From contig NZ_JAALCR010000014.1 in assembly GCF_011065895.1 (NCBI RefSeq), positions 158,325-222,324 of the forward strand: DNA of 64,000 nucleotides, in the 5' to 3' direction. Shown piece after piece: positions 50,818 to 59,419 of this stretch; position 1 is the first letter of the stretch; each line of letters starts with the position of its first letter. Under the pieces are notes generated by a model. It did no database searches. It saw only the letters and a list, made by a program, of their open reading frames with translations, and had not been told where the DNA came from. The stretch comes from Paludisphaera rhizosphaerae. GTDB lineage: Bacteria > Planctomycetota > Planctomycetia > Isosphaerales > Isosphaeraceae. Both the position numbers and the translations under genes were made by a program.

Positions 50818-50836
50818 AATAATGTCGACGATTATT
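50818..50836. promoter_or_regulatory. Candidate GntR operator
   Basis: AATAAT-GTCGACG-ATTATT, two perfect 6-bp arms in an otherwise GC-rich region, 29 nt upstream of the GntR start and about 60 nt upstream of the -35 element of the rightward operon. AT-rich palindromes of this size are typical for FCD regulators. Confidence 0.5.
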
Positions 50837-50895
50837 GCGGATCTATGTCGTCCAAAAAACAGAAATCCGGGGTGAAAGTCTGAGCTTCTTGGTCG

Positions 50896-50924
50896 TTGAA
50901 ATCTGTGGGAGGCCGACGTATTCT
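50896..50924 (+). promoter_or_regulatory. Candidate promoter of the catabolic operon
   Basis: TTGAAA, 17-nt spacer, TATTCT on the plus strand. It predicts a leader of about 100 nt before the ATG at 51030. CGCGAGAG (50930-50937) and CTCTCGCG (50983-50990) can pair in that leader. Confidence 0.55.
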
Positions 50925-51029
50925 GGGCTCGCGAGAGCATTGTGGCGTCAAGGTCGCGGTATCTATGTCAGCGCAAAGGGCTCTCTCGCGCTCGCGGGGG
51001 CGTCCCGAAATCCGGTCGGGAGAGACACG

Positions 51030-51857
51030 ATGAAACCCAGTCGCGTGCTGAGCAAGCTCCGTGCGGGGCAGACGTCGTTAGGCGTCACCTTGCACCTGAC
51101 GGATCCCTCGGTCTTCGAGTTGGCCGGCCTGATGGGGTTTGACGCCATCTGGATGGACATGGAGCACCACGGATACAGCCTGGAGACGGCGGCCAACCTG
51201 ATCCGGGGGGCTCGCGTCGGCGGCACCGACGTCATCACGCGACCGGGCAAGGGGGAGTTCATGCGGATGTCCCGCATGCTCGAATTCGGCGCCAAGGGGA
51301 TCATGTACCCTCGTTGCGACTCCGCCGCGGAGGCCCGCGAGGTCGTCCGCTGGGCGAAGTTCGCCCCGCTCGGTCAGCGCGGGTTCGACGGGGCCGGGGC
51401 CGACGCCCCCTTCTTGCTGACCCCCATGGCCCGCTACATTCGCGAGGCGAACGAGCAGACCTTCATCATCATCCAGATCGAGGACCAGTCGGCGCTGGAC
51501 CAGGCCGAGGAGATCGCCGCCGTCCCAGGCGTCGACATGCTGATGCTCGGCCCCGCGGATTTCTCGATCCTCTCCGGCATCCCGGGCGAATTCACCCACC
51601 CGAAGATCCTGGCCGCCTATGAGAAGGTCGCCCAGGCCGCGAAGAAGTCCGGCAAATCCTGGGCGGCGATCGCGGGCACGGTCGAGATCGCTCGGAAGAT
51701 GATCGAGATGGGCGCCGGGCTCCTGTTCCATTCCGCCGACATCATCCTCATCAAGAGCGGCTTCGAACGCATCCAGGCCGAGTTCGGCCCCAAGGTGGGC
51801 CTGACCTTCAATCGGGCGCCCGAACTGGAAGGGGCCAGCTACCTGGGGGGCGACTGA
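51030..51857 (+). CDS. HpcH/HpaI-family aldolase
   Basis: A 275-aa class II (metal-dependent) aldolase. ATG at 51030 follows GGGAGAG. The barrel core is recognisable: GLMGFDAIWMDMEHHGYS (active-site segment), DVITRPGKGEF, IMYPRCDSAAEA, IIIQIEDQSALDQAEEIAAVPGVDMLMLGPADFS (Glu/Asp metal ligands) and SWAAIAG. Family members cleave 2-keto-3-deoxy sugar acids or 4-hydroxy-2-oxo acids to pyruvate plus an aldehyde. First gene of the nine-gene operon; the next starts one nt after its stop. Confidence 0.9.
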   Translation: MKPSRVLSKLRAGQTSLGVTLHLTDPSVFELAGLMGFDAIWMDMEHHGYSLETAANLIRGARVGGTDVITRPGKGEFMRMSRMLEFGAKGIMYPRCDSAAEAREVVRWAKFAPLGQRGFDGAGADAPFLLTPMARYIREANEQTFIIIQIEDQSALDQAEEIAAVPGVDMLMLGPADFSILSGIPGEFTHPKILAAYEKVAQAAKKSGKSWAAIAGTVEIARKMIEMGAGLLFHSADIILIKSGFERIQAEFGPKVGLTFNRAPELEGASYLGGD

Positions 51858-51858
51858 T

Positions 51859-52875
51859 TTGGACGGGCGTCGCGTCCTCATCATCGGCGCGGGATCGATC
51901 GGCGAACGCCATCTGCGGTGCTTCCTCGCCACGGGGAGGTGCCGCGCGGCCTTCGTCGAGACCAACCCGAGACGCCGCGCGGAGGTGGCCGATCGCTATC
52001 CGCAGGCCGTCGCCCACGAGACGCTTGAACACGCGCTGGAGCAACGGCCTGGGGCCGCCGTCATCGCGACGCCGGCCCCGTCGCACATCCCACTGGCGAC
52101 TCGCCTGGTGGAACTCGGAATCCCGGTGCTCGTCGAGAAGCCCCTCAGCGTCAGCCTCGACGGCGTCGAAGCGCTCGCGGTTCTGACCGCTGAACAGAGG
52201 GCCTCGGTCGCCGTGGCCTACGTCATGCGCGCCCGTCCGCCGCTTGCCGAAATGCGACGGGCTTTGGCCTCGGGGCGGTTCGGACGGCCGCTTCAACTCG
52301 TCGCGACGGCCGGGCAGGATTTCGCCCACTACCGGCCCGCGTATCGCGAGACCTACTATGCAGACCGCTCCTCGGGGGGTGGCGCAGTTCAGGACGCCCT
52401 CACGCATCTTATCAACGCCGGCGAATGGCTTGTCGGCGGAGTCGACCGGGTCGTCGCCGACGCGGCCCGATTGAGGATCGAAGGGGTGGATGTGGAAGAC
52501 ACAGTGCACGTCCTCGCCCGCCAGGGCGACGTCATGGCCGACTACGCCCTCAACCAGCACCAGGCCCCCAACGAGACGACGATCACCGTCGCCTGCGAGC
52601 GGGGGACCGTTCGATTCGAACTCCACGCCGGGCGTTGGCTGTCCTGCGAGCGAGCAGGGGCCGCATGGCTCGACCACGGTCCCGGCGGCCCCCTCGACCC
52701 GGACGCCCCGTTCATGCGACAGGCCGAAGCCTTTCTCGATGCCTGTGAAGGGACGGCGCCTCCACTTTGCACGCTCGAGGAGGGAACCCGAACGCTTCGC
52801 GCCAACCTGGCGATCCTGGAGAGCGTCGAGACGGGGCGTTGGGTCGAGACGGCGAGCGTCGGAGCCCGGTCATGA
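51859..52875 (+). CDS. Gfo/Idh/MocA-family oxidoreductase
   Basis: A 338-aa enzyme with a TTG start at 51859, one nt after the aldolase stop and preceded by GGGGGG. N-terminal Rossmann fold VLIIGAGSIGERH, then the EKP signature in PVLVEKPLS (Glu-Lys-Pro at about 94-96). The C-terminal substrate-binding half contains GGGAVQDALTHLIN, with the His expected in the active site. These NAD(P)-dependent enzymes oxidise sugars, inositols or amino sugars. Coupled by ATGA to the following SDR. Confidence 0.9.
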   Translation: MDGRRVLIIGAGSIGERHLRCFLATGRCRAAFVETNPRRRAEVADRYPQAVAHETLEHALEQRPGAAVIATPAPSHIPLATRLVELGIPVLVEKPLSVSLDGVEALAVLTAEQRASVAVAYVMRARPPLAEMRRALASGRFGRPLQLVATAGQDFAHYRPAYRETYYADRSSGGGAVQDALTHLINAGEWLVGGVDRVVADAARLRIEGVDVEDTVHVLARQGDVMADYALNQHQAPNETTITVACERGTVRFELHAGRWLSCERAGAAWLDHGPGGPLDPDAPFMRQAEAFLDACEGTAPPLCTLEEGTRTLRANLAILESVETGRWVETASVGARS

Positions 52876-53672
52876 GCGGGCCCCAAGATCGCGATGTCAT
52901 GGACCTTTTCAGCCTGCGGGGCAAGGCGGTTCTGGTCACCGGCGCAACCGGCCGCCTGGGCTCGGCGATGGCCTCGGCGTTGGCGGAGGCCGGGGCGAGC
53001 GTCGTCGTCAGCAGCCGCGATGAGAAGGCCGCCCGGCAGGCAATGGAGCGGCTGCCGCGCGTCGGAGGGGCGGAGCATCAAGCCGTTGCGATCGACCACA
53101 TTGACGAGGCGTCGATCGAGTCCGGTTTCGAGGCCGCCGAGCGCCTCACCGGCGGAATCGACGTGCTCGTGAACAACGGCCACGAGCCGACGCCCATGGA
53201 CTGGCGATCCATCACAGGCGACCAGTTCAACCGACAACTCGCCAACGCCACCGGCTACTTTCTTCTTGCGCGTCGGCTGAGAGAGCACGTGGTCGGCCGC
53301 GGCACCGGCGGCGTCGTGGTGATGCTCGGCTCGATGTACGGCCTCGTCGGCTCCTACCCGGACGTCTATGAAGACGGGGCTGCGAATCCGGCCGCTTATC
53401 AGGCTTTGAAGGGCGGGGTGATCCAGTTGACGCGTCATCTGGCGGTCTACTGGGCGCGGGACGGCGTGCGGGTGAACTGCCTGAGCCCCGGTCCGTTTCC
53501 CGGCGAGGCCGCACCGCCGAAGCTTGTGGGACGCCTGGAAGGCAAGTCGCCCATGGCGCGCATGGGTCGGCCCGAGGAATTGAAGGGGGCGATCGTTTTC
53601 CTGGCCTCGGACGCGTCGAGTTACATGTCGGGCCACAACCTGGTCGTCGACGGAGGATGGACGGCATGGTGA
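52872..53672 (+). CDS. Short-chain dehydrogenase/reductase (SDR)
   Basis: A 266-aa SDR from ATG 52872 overlapping the previous stop. Cofactor motif TGATGRLG, NNGHEP after beta-4, catalytic Ser in MLGSMYGLVG and Tyr/Lys in YQALKGG, VNCLSPGPF, and the usual VVDGG end. It differs from the SDR at 24225 (different active-site loop, an insertion around PDVYEDGAAN). The second dehydrogenase of the operon, plausibly acting on a sugar or sugar acid. Confidence 0.92.
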   Translation: MSGPQDRDVMDLFSLRGKAVLVTGATGRLGSAMASALAEAGASVVVSSRDEKAARQAMERLPRVGGAEHQAVAIDHIDEASIESGFEAAERLTGGIDVLVNNGHEPTPMDWRSITGDQFNRQLANATGYFLLARRLREHVVGRGTGGVVVMLGSMYGLVGSYPDVYEDGAANPAAYQALKGGVIQLTRHLAVYWARDGVRVNCLSPGPFPGEAAPPKLVGRLEGKSPMARMGRPEELKGAIVFLASDASSYMSGHNLVVDGGWTAW

Positions 53673-54778
53673 GCCCGGACGAGACGATGCGGCAAGTGGA
53701 AGCGACGCCGGCGCTGGTGATCGATGAACCGACGGTCGCGCGCAACGTGGAGCGGCTCGCGAATTACGCGGCCTCCCATCGCCTTGACGTGCGTCCCCAC
53801 ACGAAGACCCACAAGTCGCTCCGAATGGCCGAACGCCAGGTGCACGCCGGCGCGACGGGCCTGACGACGGCGAAGGCGGGCGAGGCCGAGGTCATGACGG
53901 CGGCCTCGCGAGACCTCCTGGTCGCCTACCCCGTCGTGGACGAATACCGCTGCCGACGTCTGGCGGCGATGGCGCGCGAAGGCGTCCTGATCCGCACGAC
54001 GGCCGACTCGCTCGAAGGCGTCGAGAGGCTCGCCGCCGCGGCTCAGGCCGCCGGGACGACGATCGGCGTGCTTGTCGACCTCGACGTCGGCTTCCATCGC
54101 ACGGGCGTCTCGTCTCCCGCGGCCGCCCTTGAACTGGCGCAGGGGATCGACGCCGAGCGGTCGCTGCGGCTTGATGGGATTTTCTTCTACCCCGGCCACG
54201 TCTGGGAGCCCGTCGATTGCCAGGGGGCGGAACTGTCGCGGATCGACGGCCTGATCGCTGAGTGCGTCGATCTGTGGGGACGCTCTGGGCTTAACGTGCA
54301 CATCATCTCCGGCGGTTCCACGCCGACGGCCTACCAGTCGCACCTGGTCGCTCGGCAGACGGAGATCCGGCCGGGGACTTACATCTATAATGACATGAAC
54401 ACTGTGCGGGCCGGTTTCTGCTCCCTGGAGGACTGTGCGGCGACGGTCGTCTGCACCGTCGTCAGCACGGCCGTCGCGGGCAAGGCCGTCATCGACGCCG
54501 GAACCAAGACGCTGACGAGCGATCGCAACGTCAAGTTCCCGGATTCCGGACACGGCCACGTCGTCGAGTATCCCGATGCGGTCGTCGTCCGGCTCAGCGA
54601 GGAACACGGCGAACTCGACGTGAGCCGCTGCGAACGGAAGCCCCGGATCGGAGAACGCGTGTCGGTGATCCCGAACCACGTCTGCCCGTGCGTCAACCTC
54701 CAGGACGCCTTTTGGATGCGTCGCGGCGACGGTACGCTCGAACGGGTGGCGGTCGACTCGCGCGGGAGGCTCTCATGA
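53666..54778 (+). CDS. DSD1-type PLP enzyme (D-serine dehydratase / D-threonine aldolase family)
   Basis: A 370-aa fold-type III PLP protein. ATG at 53666 has GGAGG 9 nt upstream and overlaps the SDR stop. Alanine-racemase-like barrel with the PLP Lys in RPHTKTHKS (K47), then a C-terminal beta domain with the metal pair in IPNHVCPC (H338, C340). This metal site is characteristic of D-serine dehydratase (DSD1), D-threonine aldolase and 3-hydroxy-D-aspartate enzymes, which cannot be separated by eye. Either cleavage to glycine plus aldehyde or dehydration to an enamine is possible. The RidA gene later in the operon favours the dehydratase option (inference). Confidence 0.9.
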   Translation: MVSPDETMRQVEATPALVIDEPTVARNVERLANYAASHRLDVRPHTKTHKSLRMAERQVHAGATGLTTAKAGEAEVMTAASRDLLVAYPVVDEYRCRRLAAMAREGVLIRTTADSLEGVERLAAAAQAAGTTIGVLVDLDVGFHRTGVSSPAAALELAQGIDAERSLRLDGIFFYPGHVWEPVDCQGAELSRIDGLIAECVDLWGRSGLNVHIISGGSTPTAYQSHLVARQTEIRPGTYIYNDMNTVRAGFCSLEDCAATVVCTVVSTAVAGKAVIDAGTKTLTSDRNVKFPDSGHGHVVEYPDAVVVRLSEEHGELDVSRCERKPRIGERVSVIPNHVCPCVNLQDAFWMRRGDGTLERVAVDSRGRLS

Positions 54779-55692
54779 ACGATCGCAAACCCCTCGCCGG
54801 CGTCCTGCCGGTGTTCCAGACGCCCTTTCTCGACGATGAGTCGATCGACGAGGCAACGCTCGAAGCCGAGATCGAGTGGCTTTACGACGCCGGGGCCGAC
54901 GGCGTCGTGATGGCGATGGTGTCCGAGGTGTTGCGTCTGGATCTCGACGAACGGCGGCGGCTGGCCGAACTGGCCTGTCGAATCGGGGGGCGTCGCGGCG
55001 CGGTGGTCGTCAGCGTCGGCGCCGAGAGCGCCGTCGTCGCCGAGCGCCTGGCCCGTCACGCCGAGGATGTCGGCGCGACCGCGACCATGGCCATTCCCCC
55101 GGTCTCGGTCGGCGTCGAGGAGGGGGAACTTCTCTGCTACTACGAGCGGATCGTTCGCGCCACGACGATCCCCCTGGTGGTCCAGGACGCCAGCGGCTAC
55201 GTCGGCCGTCCGATGTCGATCGCCATGCAGGCCCGGCTCCTGGACGAGTTCGGCGCCGACCGCGTCTACTTCAAGCCCGAGGCGACGCCGATCGGCCCCA
55301 GGCTCAGCGCGCTGCGGGACGCGACCGGCGGCCGGGCGCGGATCTTCGAGGGGACCGGCGGCATCGCCCTGCTCGATAGCTATCGTCGCGGGGTCGTCGG
55401 CACGATGCCCGGCGCTGATCTCATCAAGGGGATCGTCGCCCTTTGGCGGGCGTTGGAGGCAGGGGACGAGCCCAGGGCCTATCGAATCTCGCTGCCGGTC
55501 TCCTCGCTGATCGCCGTGCAGCAGAGCCTCGACGCCTTCCTGGCCGTCGAGAAACACCTGCTGATGCGTCAGGGGGTTTTCCGGAACGCGATCGTCCGAG
55601 GACCCGTCGGCTACAAGCTGGACGAGGAGACGCGCCTCGAGGTCGACCGGCTCTTCGACCTGGTGACGGCCGCCGTGGAGGAAACGCCATGA
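54775..55692 (+). CDS. DapA-family class I aldolase/dehydratase
   Basis: A 305-aa DHDPS/N-acetylneuraminate-lyase superfamily protein, starting at the ATG overlapping the previous stop. Schiff-base Lys in VYFKPEA (K167) and the conserved Tyr in DASGYVG (Y142). The GGIALLDSYRRGVVGTMPGAD segment corresponds to the usual G-x-G-x-x-x(6)-G-A region. Relatives include N-acetylneuraminate lyase, KDG aldolase, D-glucarate dehydratase and hydroxyproline-pathway enzymes. Combined with the BNR protein and SSS symporter, a sialic-acid-like substrate is conceivable, but nanE, nanK and nanA-partner genes are not visible. Confidence 0.88.
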   Translation: MNDRKPLAGVLPVFQTPFLDDESIDEATLEAEIEWLYDAGADGVVMAMVSEVLRLDLDERRRLAELACRIGGRRGAVVVSVGAESAVVAERLARHAEDVGATATMAIPPVSVGVEEGELLCYYERIVRATTIPLVVQDASGYVGRPMSIAMQARLLDEFGADRVYFKPEATPIGPRLSALRDATGGRARIFEGTGGIALLDSYRRGVVGTMPGADLIKGIVALWRALEAGDEPRAYRISLPVSSLIAVQQSLDAFLAVEKHLLMRQGVFRNAIVRGPVGYKLDEETRLEVDRLFDLVTAAVEETP

Positions 55693-56540
55693 TCATCGAC
55701 GTTCACAGCCACGTCTGGGAATATCCCCGCCACTTCGGCGACGACTTCCGCTGCCAGGCGATTCGCGCCCGCGCGGGCGTCGAGGTCGACCTGACTGTCC
55801 GCTACGAGGACTACCGCGCCACCTGCCCCGCGGACACCAGGACCATCGTCTTCGGCGGGAAGGCGAAGCTCAGCGACCAGTGGGTCGACGATCGGTACGT
55901 CGCCGAATACGTCGCGGCGCACCCGGACACCCTGATCGGGTTCCTCTCCCTCGACCCGACACAGGAGGGCTGGGAGCGCGAGATGCGCGAGGGCCGCGAG
56001 GAGTTGGGCCTCCGGGGCATCAAGCTCCTGCCGATGTACGCCGGCTTCTGCCCCGACGACGAGCGACTCGACCCCCTCTGGCGTTACGCGACTCAGCATC
56101 TGCTGCCGGTCCTCCTGCACACCGGGACGACCTTCATGGCCCAGGCGCCCCTGGAATACACGCTGCCCAGGCACATCGACACGGTCGCCCGCCGGTTCCC
56201 CGACGTAAAGATCATCATGGCCCACCTCGGCCATCCCTACGAAGGCGAATGCGTCGTGACGTTCCGCAAGCACCCGAACGTCTACGCCGACGTCTCCGCC
56301 CTGCACTACCGGCCGTTCCAGCTCTACCACTCGCTGATGCTGGTGCAGGAGTACGGCGTCTGGGGGAAGGTCCTCTTCGGTACCGACTACCCGTTCACCA
56401 CGGTGAACGAGTCGATCGCCGGCATCCGCAAACTTAACGACATGCTCGAAGGGACGAAGCTGCCGCGGCTCAACGTCGAGGAGATCGAGGCGATGATCCA
56501 TCGCGACTCCCTCGCCATCCTCGGACTCGACGGGCACTGA
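55689..56540 (+). CDS. Amidohydrolase-2 family hydrolase
   Basis: A 283-aa TIM-barrel metal hydrolase from ATG 55689 (overlapping the previous stop). Metal and catalytic residues: HSH in IDVHSHVWE, LLHTGTT (His), IIMAHLGHP (His) and LFGTDYPF (Asp). Family members include lactonases, uronate and dicarboxylate hydrolases and ACMSD-type decarboxylases. It likely opens a lactone produced by one of the dehydrogenases upstream (inference). The next gene starts 17 nt later. Confidence 0.9.
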   Translation: MIIDVHSHVWEYPRHFGDDFRCQAIRARAGVEVDLTVRYEDYRATCPADTRTIVFGGKAKLSDQWVDDRYVAEYVAAHPDTLIGFLSLDPTQEGWEREMREGREELGLRGIKLLPMYAGFCPDDERLDPLWRYATQHLLPVLLHTGTTFMAQAPLEYTLPRHIDTVARRFPDVKIIMAHLGHPYEGECVVTFRKHPNVYADVSALHYRPFQLYHSLMLVQEYGVWGKVLFGTDYPFTTVNESIAGIRKLNDMLEGTKLPRLNVEEIEAMIHRDSLAILGLDGH

Positions 56541-56557
56541 AGCAGGAGCGAACGACT

Positions 56558-57502
56558 GTGAGCGTTCAGACCATCGGAATCGTCGGGCTCGGAATGCTCG
56601 GCCGGGGCATCGCGACCTGCCTCCTTTCGCACGGCTTCCGCGTGATCGCCTATACGCTCGAACCGGCGACCCGCGCCGACGCGCGGGCGCACATCGCCTC
56701 GGCGATCGAGGATCTGGTCCGGCGCGGCGGGTTTCCCGAGAGCCTCATCTCCGAGTGGAAAGACCGCTACGTCGAGGCTGCCGGCCTCGCCGAGATGGCA
56801 CCGTGCGACTTCGTGATTGAGAGCATCTTCGAGGATCTCGACGCGAAGCAGAGGCTGTTCGACGACGTCGAGGAAATCGTCGGGCCGAATGTTCCGATCG
56901 CCAGCAACACATCCGCTCTACCGATCTCCCTGCTCCAGGCTGGTCGCAAACGCCCCGAACGGTTCGTCGGCGTGCACTGGGCCGAGCCTTGCCATCTGAC
57001 GAACTTCCTCGAAGTCGTCCGCGGCGAACAGACCGACGATGCGACGACCGAGGCTGCGATGGACCTGGGACGGCGCGCGGGCAAGGACCCGGCGCTGGTG
57101 CGCAAGGACGTGGAGGGGTTTATCGTCAACCGGATCGGCTATGCGATGTATCGCGAGGCGTTCTGGCTGTTGGAGAACGGCGTCGCGGACGTCGAGACGA
57201 TCGACCGGTCATTCCGCAACGCGTTCTCCGTCTGGGCGAACGTTGCCGGCCCGTTCCGCTGGATGGATCTCACCGGCCTGCCGGCGTATCTCGCCGTGAT
57301 GAAACGCCTCTGGCCTCAATTGAGCCAGGCGACCGAGCCGCCCACATTGATGAAGGAACTGGTCGAGAGCGGCGCGAAGGGCGTCAGCAACGGCCGGGGT
57401 TTTTTCGACTACACCCCCGAAGAAGCCGCGCACTGGGAACGGAAGCTGATCGAGAACGTCTGGGCGTCGCGCGAGGCGGCTCGGAAAGCTGAGCCCTCGT
57501 AA
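56558..57502 (+). CDS. 3-hydroxyacyl-CoA dehydrogenase-like NAD-binding enzyme
   Basis: A 314-aa enzyme with a GTG start and AGGAG 9 nt upstream. Rossmann motif GIVGLGMLGRGIA; the active-site block SNTSALPIS followed by FVGVHWAEPCH with the catalytic His; NRIGYAMYREAF in the second domain. Length fits stand-alone 3-hydroxybutyryl-CoA, L-gulonate 3- and L-carnitine dehydrogenases. In this operon of sugar-acid enzymes, an L-gulonate-type hydroxy-acid dehydrogenase is more plausible than a beta-oxidation one (inference). Confidence 0.88.
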   Translation: MSVQTIGIVGLGMLGRGIATCLLSHGFRVIAYTLEPATRADARAHIASAIEDLVRRGGFPESLISEWKDRYVEAAGLAEMAPCDFVIESIFEDLDAKQRLFDDVEEIVGPNVPIASNTSALPISLLQAGRKRPERFVGVHWAEPCHLTNFLEVVRGEQTDDATTEAAMDLGRRAGKDPALVRKDVEGFIVNRIGYAMYREAFWLLENGVADVETIDRSFRNAFSVWANVAGPFRWMDLTGLPAYLAVMKRLWPQLSQATEPPTLMKELVESGAKGVSNGRGFFDYTPEEAAHWERKLIENVWASREAARKAEPS

Positions 57503-57528
57503 GGCCGATCATTCTGGGGAGATGTGAC

Positions 57529-57993
57529 GTGAGCGAGCGAGAAGAGAAGCTGATCGCGCTGGGCTATCCCATCGAGAAGACGACGCCTGAAGGCGATCTC
57601 GTCGACGCCGTGGCGATCACGGGAAGCATCGTCTATGCCTCGGGTCAGGTTCCTTTCGACGGCTCCGAACTCGTCGGCAAGGGGAAGGTCCCCAGCGAGG
57701 TCGGCGTCGACGAGGCGACGCGCGCCGCGGCTCTGTGTGCGGCCAACGTGCTCCGGGCGGTCCGCAAACGCCTTGGTTCGCTCGACGCGGTCGCCCGAGT
57801 GGTTCGGATCACCGGCTACGTCAACTCGGATCCCGATTTCACCGATCACCATCTGGTGATCAACGGCGCCTCGCGGTTGGTGCGTGACGTCTTCGGCGAG
57901 GACGGCCGGCACGCACGGACTGCGCTGGGGATGGCCCAACTCCCCCTTGGTTCCTGCGTCGAGGTGGAGATGATCCTGGAGCTTCGAAACTAG
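57529..57993 (+). CDS. RidA-family enamine/imine deaminase
   Basis: A 154-aa YjgF/YER057c/UK114-family protein with a GTG start and GGGGAGATG upstream. SGQVPFDG at the N-terminal sheet. The conserved arginine in GRHARTALGMAQLP, with EVEMILEL at the C-terminus, matches the active-site face. RidA hydrolyses reactive 2-aminoacrylate-type enamines from PLP enzymes to keto acids and ammonia. This is a good metabolic partner for the DSD1-type enzyme in the same operon. Confidence 0.92.
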   Translation: MSEREEKLIALGYPIEKTTPEGDLVDAVAITGSIVYASGQVPFDGSELVGKGKVPSEVGVDEATRAAALCAANVLRAVRKRLGSLDAVARVVRITGYVNSDPDFTDHHLVINGASRLVRDVFGEDGRHARTALGMAQLPLGSCVEVEMILELRN

Positions 57994-58027
57994 CTCCGCC
58001 GCTCGCTGCACTGATGGAGAGGACGCC

Positions 58028-59191
58028 ATGAAAACCCAGGCCGCTGTCCTGTACGAGAGCGGGAAGCCGAGGCCCTATGCGGTCACGACGCCCCTCGTCG
58101 TCGAAGACCTGGAGTTGGAGGCCCCCGGGACGGGCGAGGTCCTCGTCGAACTCGCCGGCGCGGGGCTATGCCACTCCGACCTCTCGACGATCGACGGCTC
58201 TCGACCTCGGCCTCTGCCGATGGTCCTGGGGCATGAGGCCAGCGGCGTCGTGCGCGAGACGGGGCCGGGGGTGGTCGGCTTGAAAGCCGATGACCACGTC
58301 GTCTTTTCGTTCGTGCCGACCTGCGGCCGGTGCCGACCCTGCGTGGACGGCCGCCCCGCCTTGTGCGAGCCCGGCGCCGCCGCGAACCTCGCCGGGACCT
58401 TGCTCGGCGGCGGCGTGCGCTTCCGCAAGGGGGGGACGCGGGTCCTGCACCACCTCGGCGTTTCCGCGTTCTCCCGATACACGGTCGCGGCCCAGGAGTC
58501 GCTCATCAAGATCGACCCGACCTTCCCGCTTCCGACCGCCGCCCTCTTCGGATGCGCGATCCTGACGGGCGTGGGCGCGGTCGTGAATACCGCGCGGGTC
58601 GCGCCCGGTCGGGCCGTCGCCGTCTTCGGGATGGGAGGCGTCGGCCTCAGCGCGGTGATGGGGGCGAAGCTCGTCGGAGCCTCGCCGATCATCGCGGTCG
58701 ACGTCCTCCCCGACAAGCTCGACATGGCGTTGAAGCTCGGGGCGCATCACGTATTCAGTCCAACGGCCGGCGATCCCGCCGCCGCCATCACCGATCTGAC
58801 TGACGGAGGGGTCGATTTCGCTTTCGAGGCGGTCGGATCTGCGTCCGTCCTGGCGACGGCCTACGCCTCGCTTCGTCGTGGGGGTACCGTCGTCAGCATC
58901 GGCCTGCCGCATCCTGAGCAGAAGTTCTCGATCTCGGCGGTCACGTTGGTCGCCCAGGAGAAGGCCGTCGTCGGTTCGTACATGGGCTCGTCGGTCCCCC
59001 GTCGCGACGTACCCCGGATGATGTCGCTGGCCGTCGGCGGCCTCTTGCCGGCCACGTCGCTCCTAAGCCCGCCGGTGCGACTCGAGGAAATCAACGTCGG
59101 CTTCGACCTTCTCGCCGAAGGCCGGGCGATACGGCAATTGGTGTTGTTCGATGAGAGCCCTCACCTTCCGGAATCCTGTGTATCCCGGTGA
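58028..59191 (+). CDS. Zinc-dependent alcohol dehydrogenase (class III-like)
   Basis: A 387-aa MDR protein; GGAGAGG upstream of ATG 58028. Catalytic zinc ligands in GLCHSD and LGHEASG plus the later CAILTGVGA; structural zinc cysteines C-x-x-C-x-x-C-x7-C in TCGRCRPCVDGRPALC. Cofactor loop VFGMGGVGLSAVMG and AVDVLPDK favour NAD. The usual reaction is aldehyde/alcohol interconversion. It is the last gene of the operon, and nothing follows before the tRNA-derived attachment site. Confidence 0.92.
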   Translation: MKTQAAVLYESGKPRPYAVTTPLVVEDLELEAPGTGEVLVELAGAGLCHSDLSTIDGSRPRPLPMVLGHEASGVVRETGPGVVGLKADDHVVFSFVPTCGRCRPCVDGRPALCEPGAAANLAGTLLGGGVRFRKGGTRVLHHLGVSAFSRYTVAAQESLIKIDPTFPLPTAALFGCAILTGVGAVVNTARVAPGRAVAVFGMGGVGLSAVMGAKLVGASPIIAVDVLPDKLDMALKLGAHHVFSPTAGDPAAAITDLTDGGVDFAFEAVGSASVLATAYASLRRGGTVVSIGLPHPEQKFSISAVTLVAQEKAVVGSYMGSSVPRRDVPRMMSLAVGGLLPATSLLSPPVRLEEINVGFDLLAEGRAIRQLVLFDESPHLPESCVSR

Positions 59192-59379
59192 GGTTCTGAC
59201 GGCGACCCCATCGACGCCCAATCTCAATGCGCCGCGGCCCGGCATTGACCCCGCGTGAAGAATGGCTTCGGTCCGCGACACCTCCAAGGGAGGACACCAG
59301 GGGAGCCTGCCAACATCCTCTGGGCAGGCCCATGGCGCAAGGGCCGATTCGTTGCCAAGCGACCGCTGGGCGCATGAAG

Positions 59380-59409
59380 AAGGGGTCATGTCTCTCGACA
59401 TAACCCCTT
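59380..59409 (-). terminator. Hairpin downstream of the tRNA-Leu 3' half
   Basis: AAGGGGT-C-ATGTC-TCTC-GACAT-A-ACCCCTT: a 12-bp stem with one mismatch, 10 nt beyond the tRNA 3' end. On the minus strand it is followed by CTTCTTC. Probably the original terminator of the tRNA-Leu gene. Confidence 0.6.
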
Positions 59410-59419
59410 GCTGCGTCAG

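Noticed and set aside
47159..59191. Assignment of the locus as classical sialic-acid (nan) catabolism
   Set aside because: The BNR protein, symporter and DapA-type lyase fit, but no recognisable epimerase, kinase or deaminase (nanE, nanK, nagA, nagB) is present and the other enzymes are foreign to that pathway.
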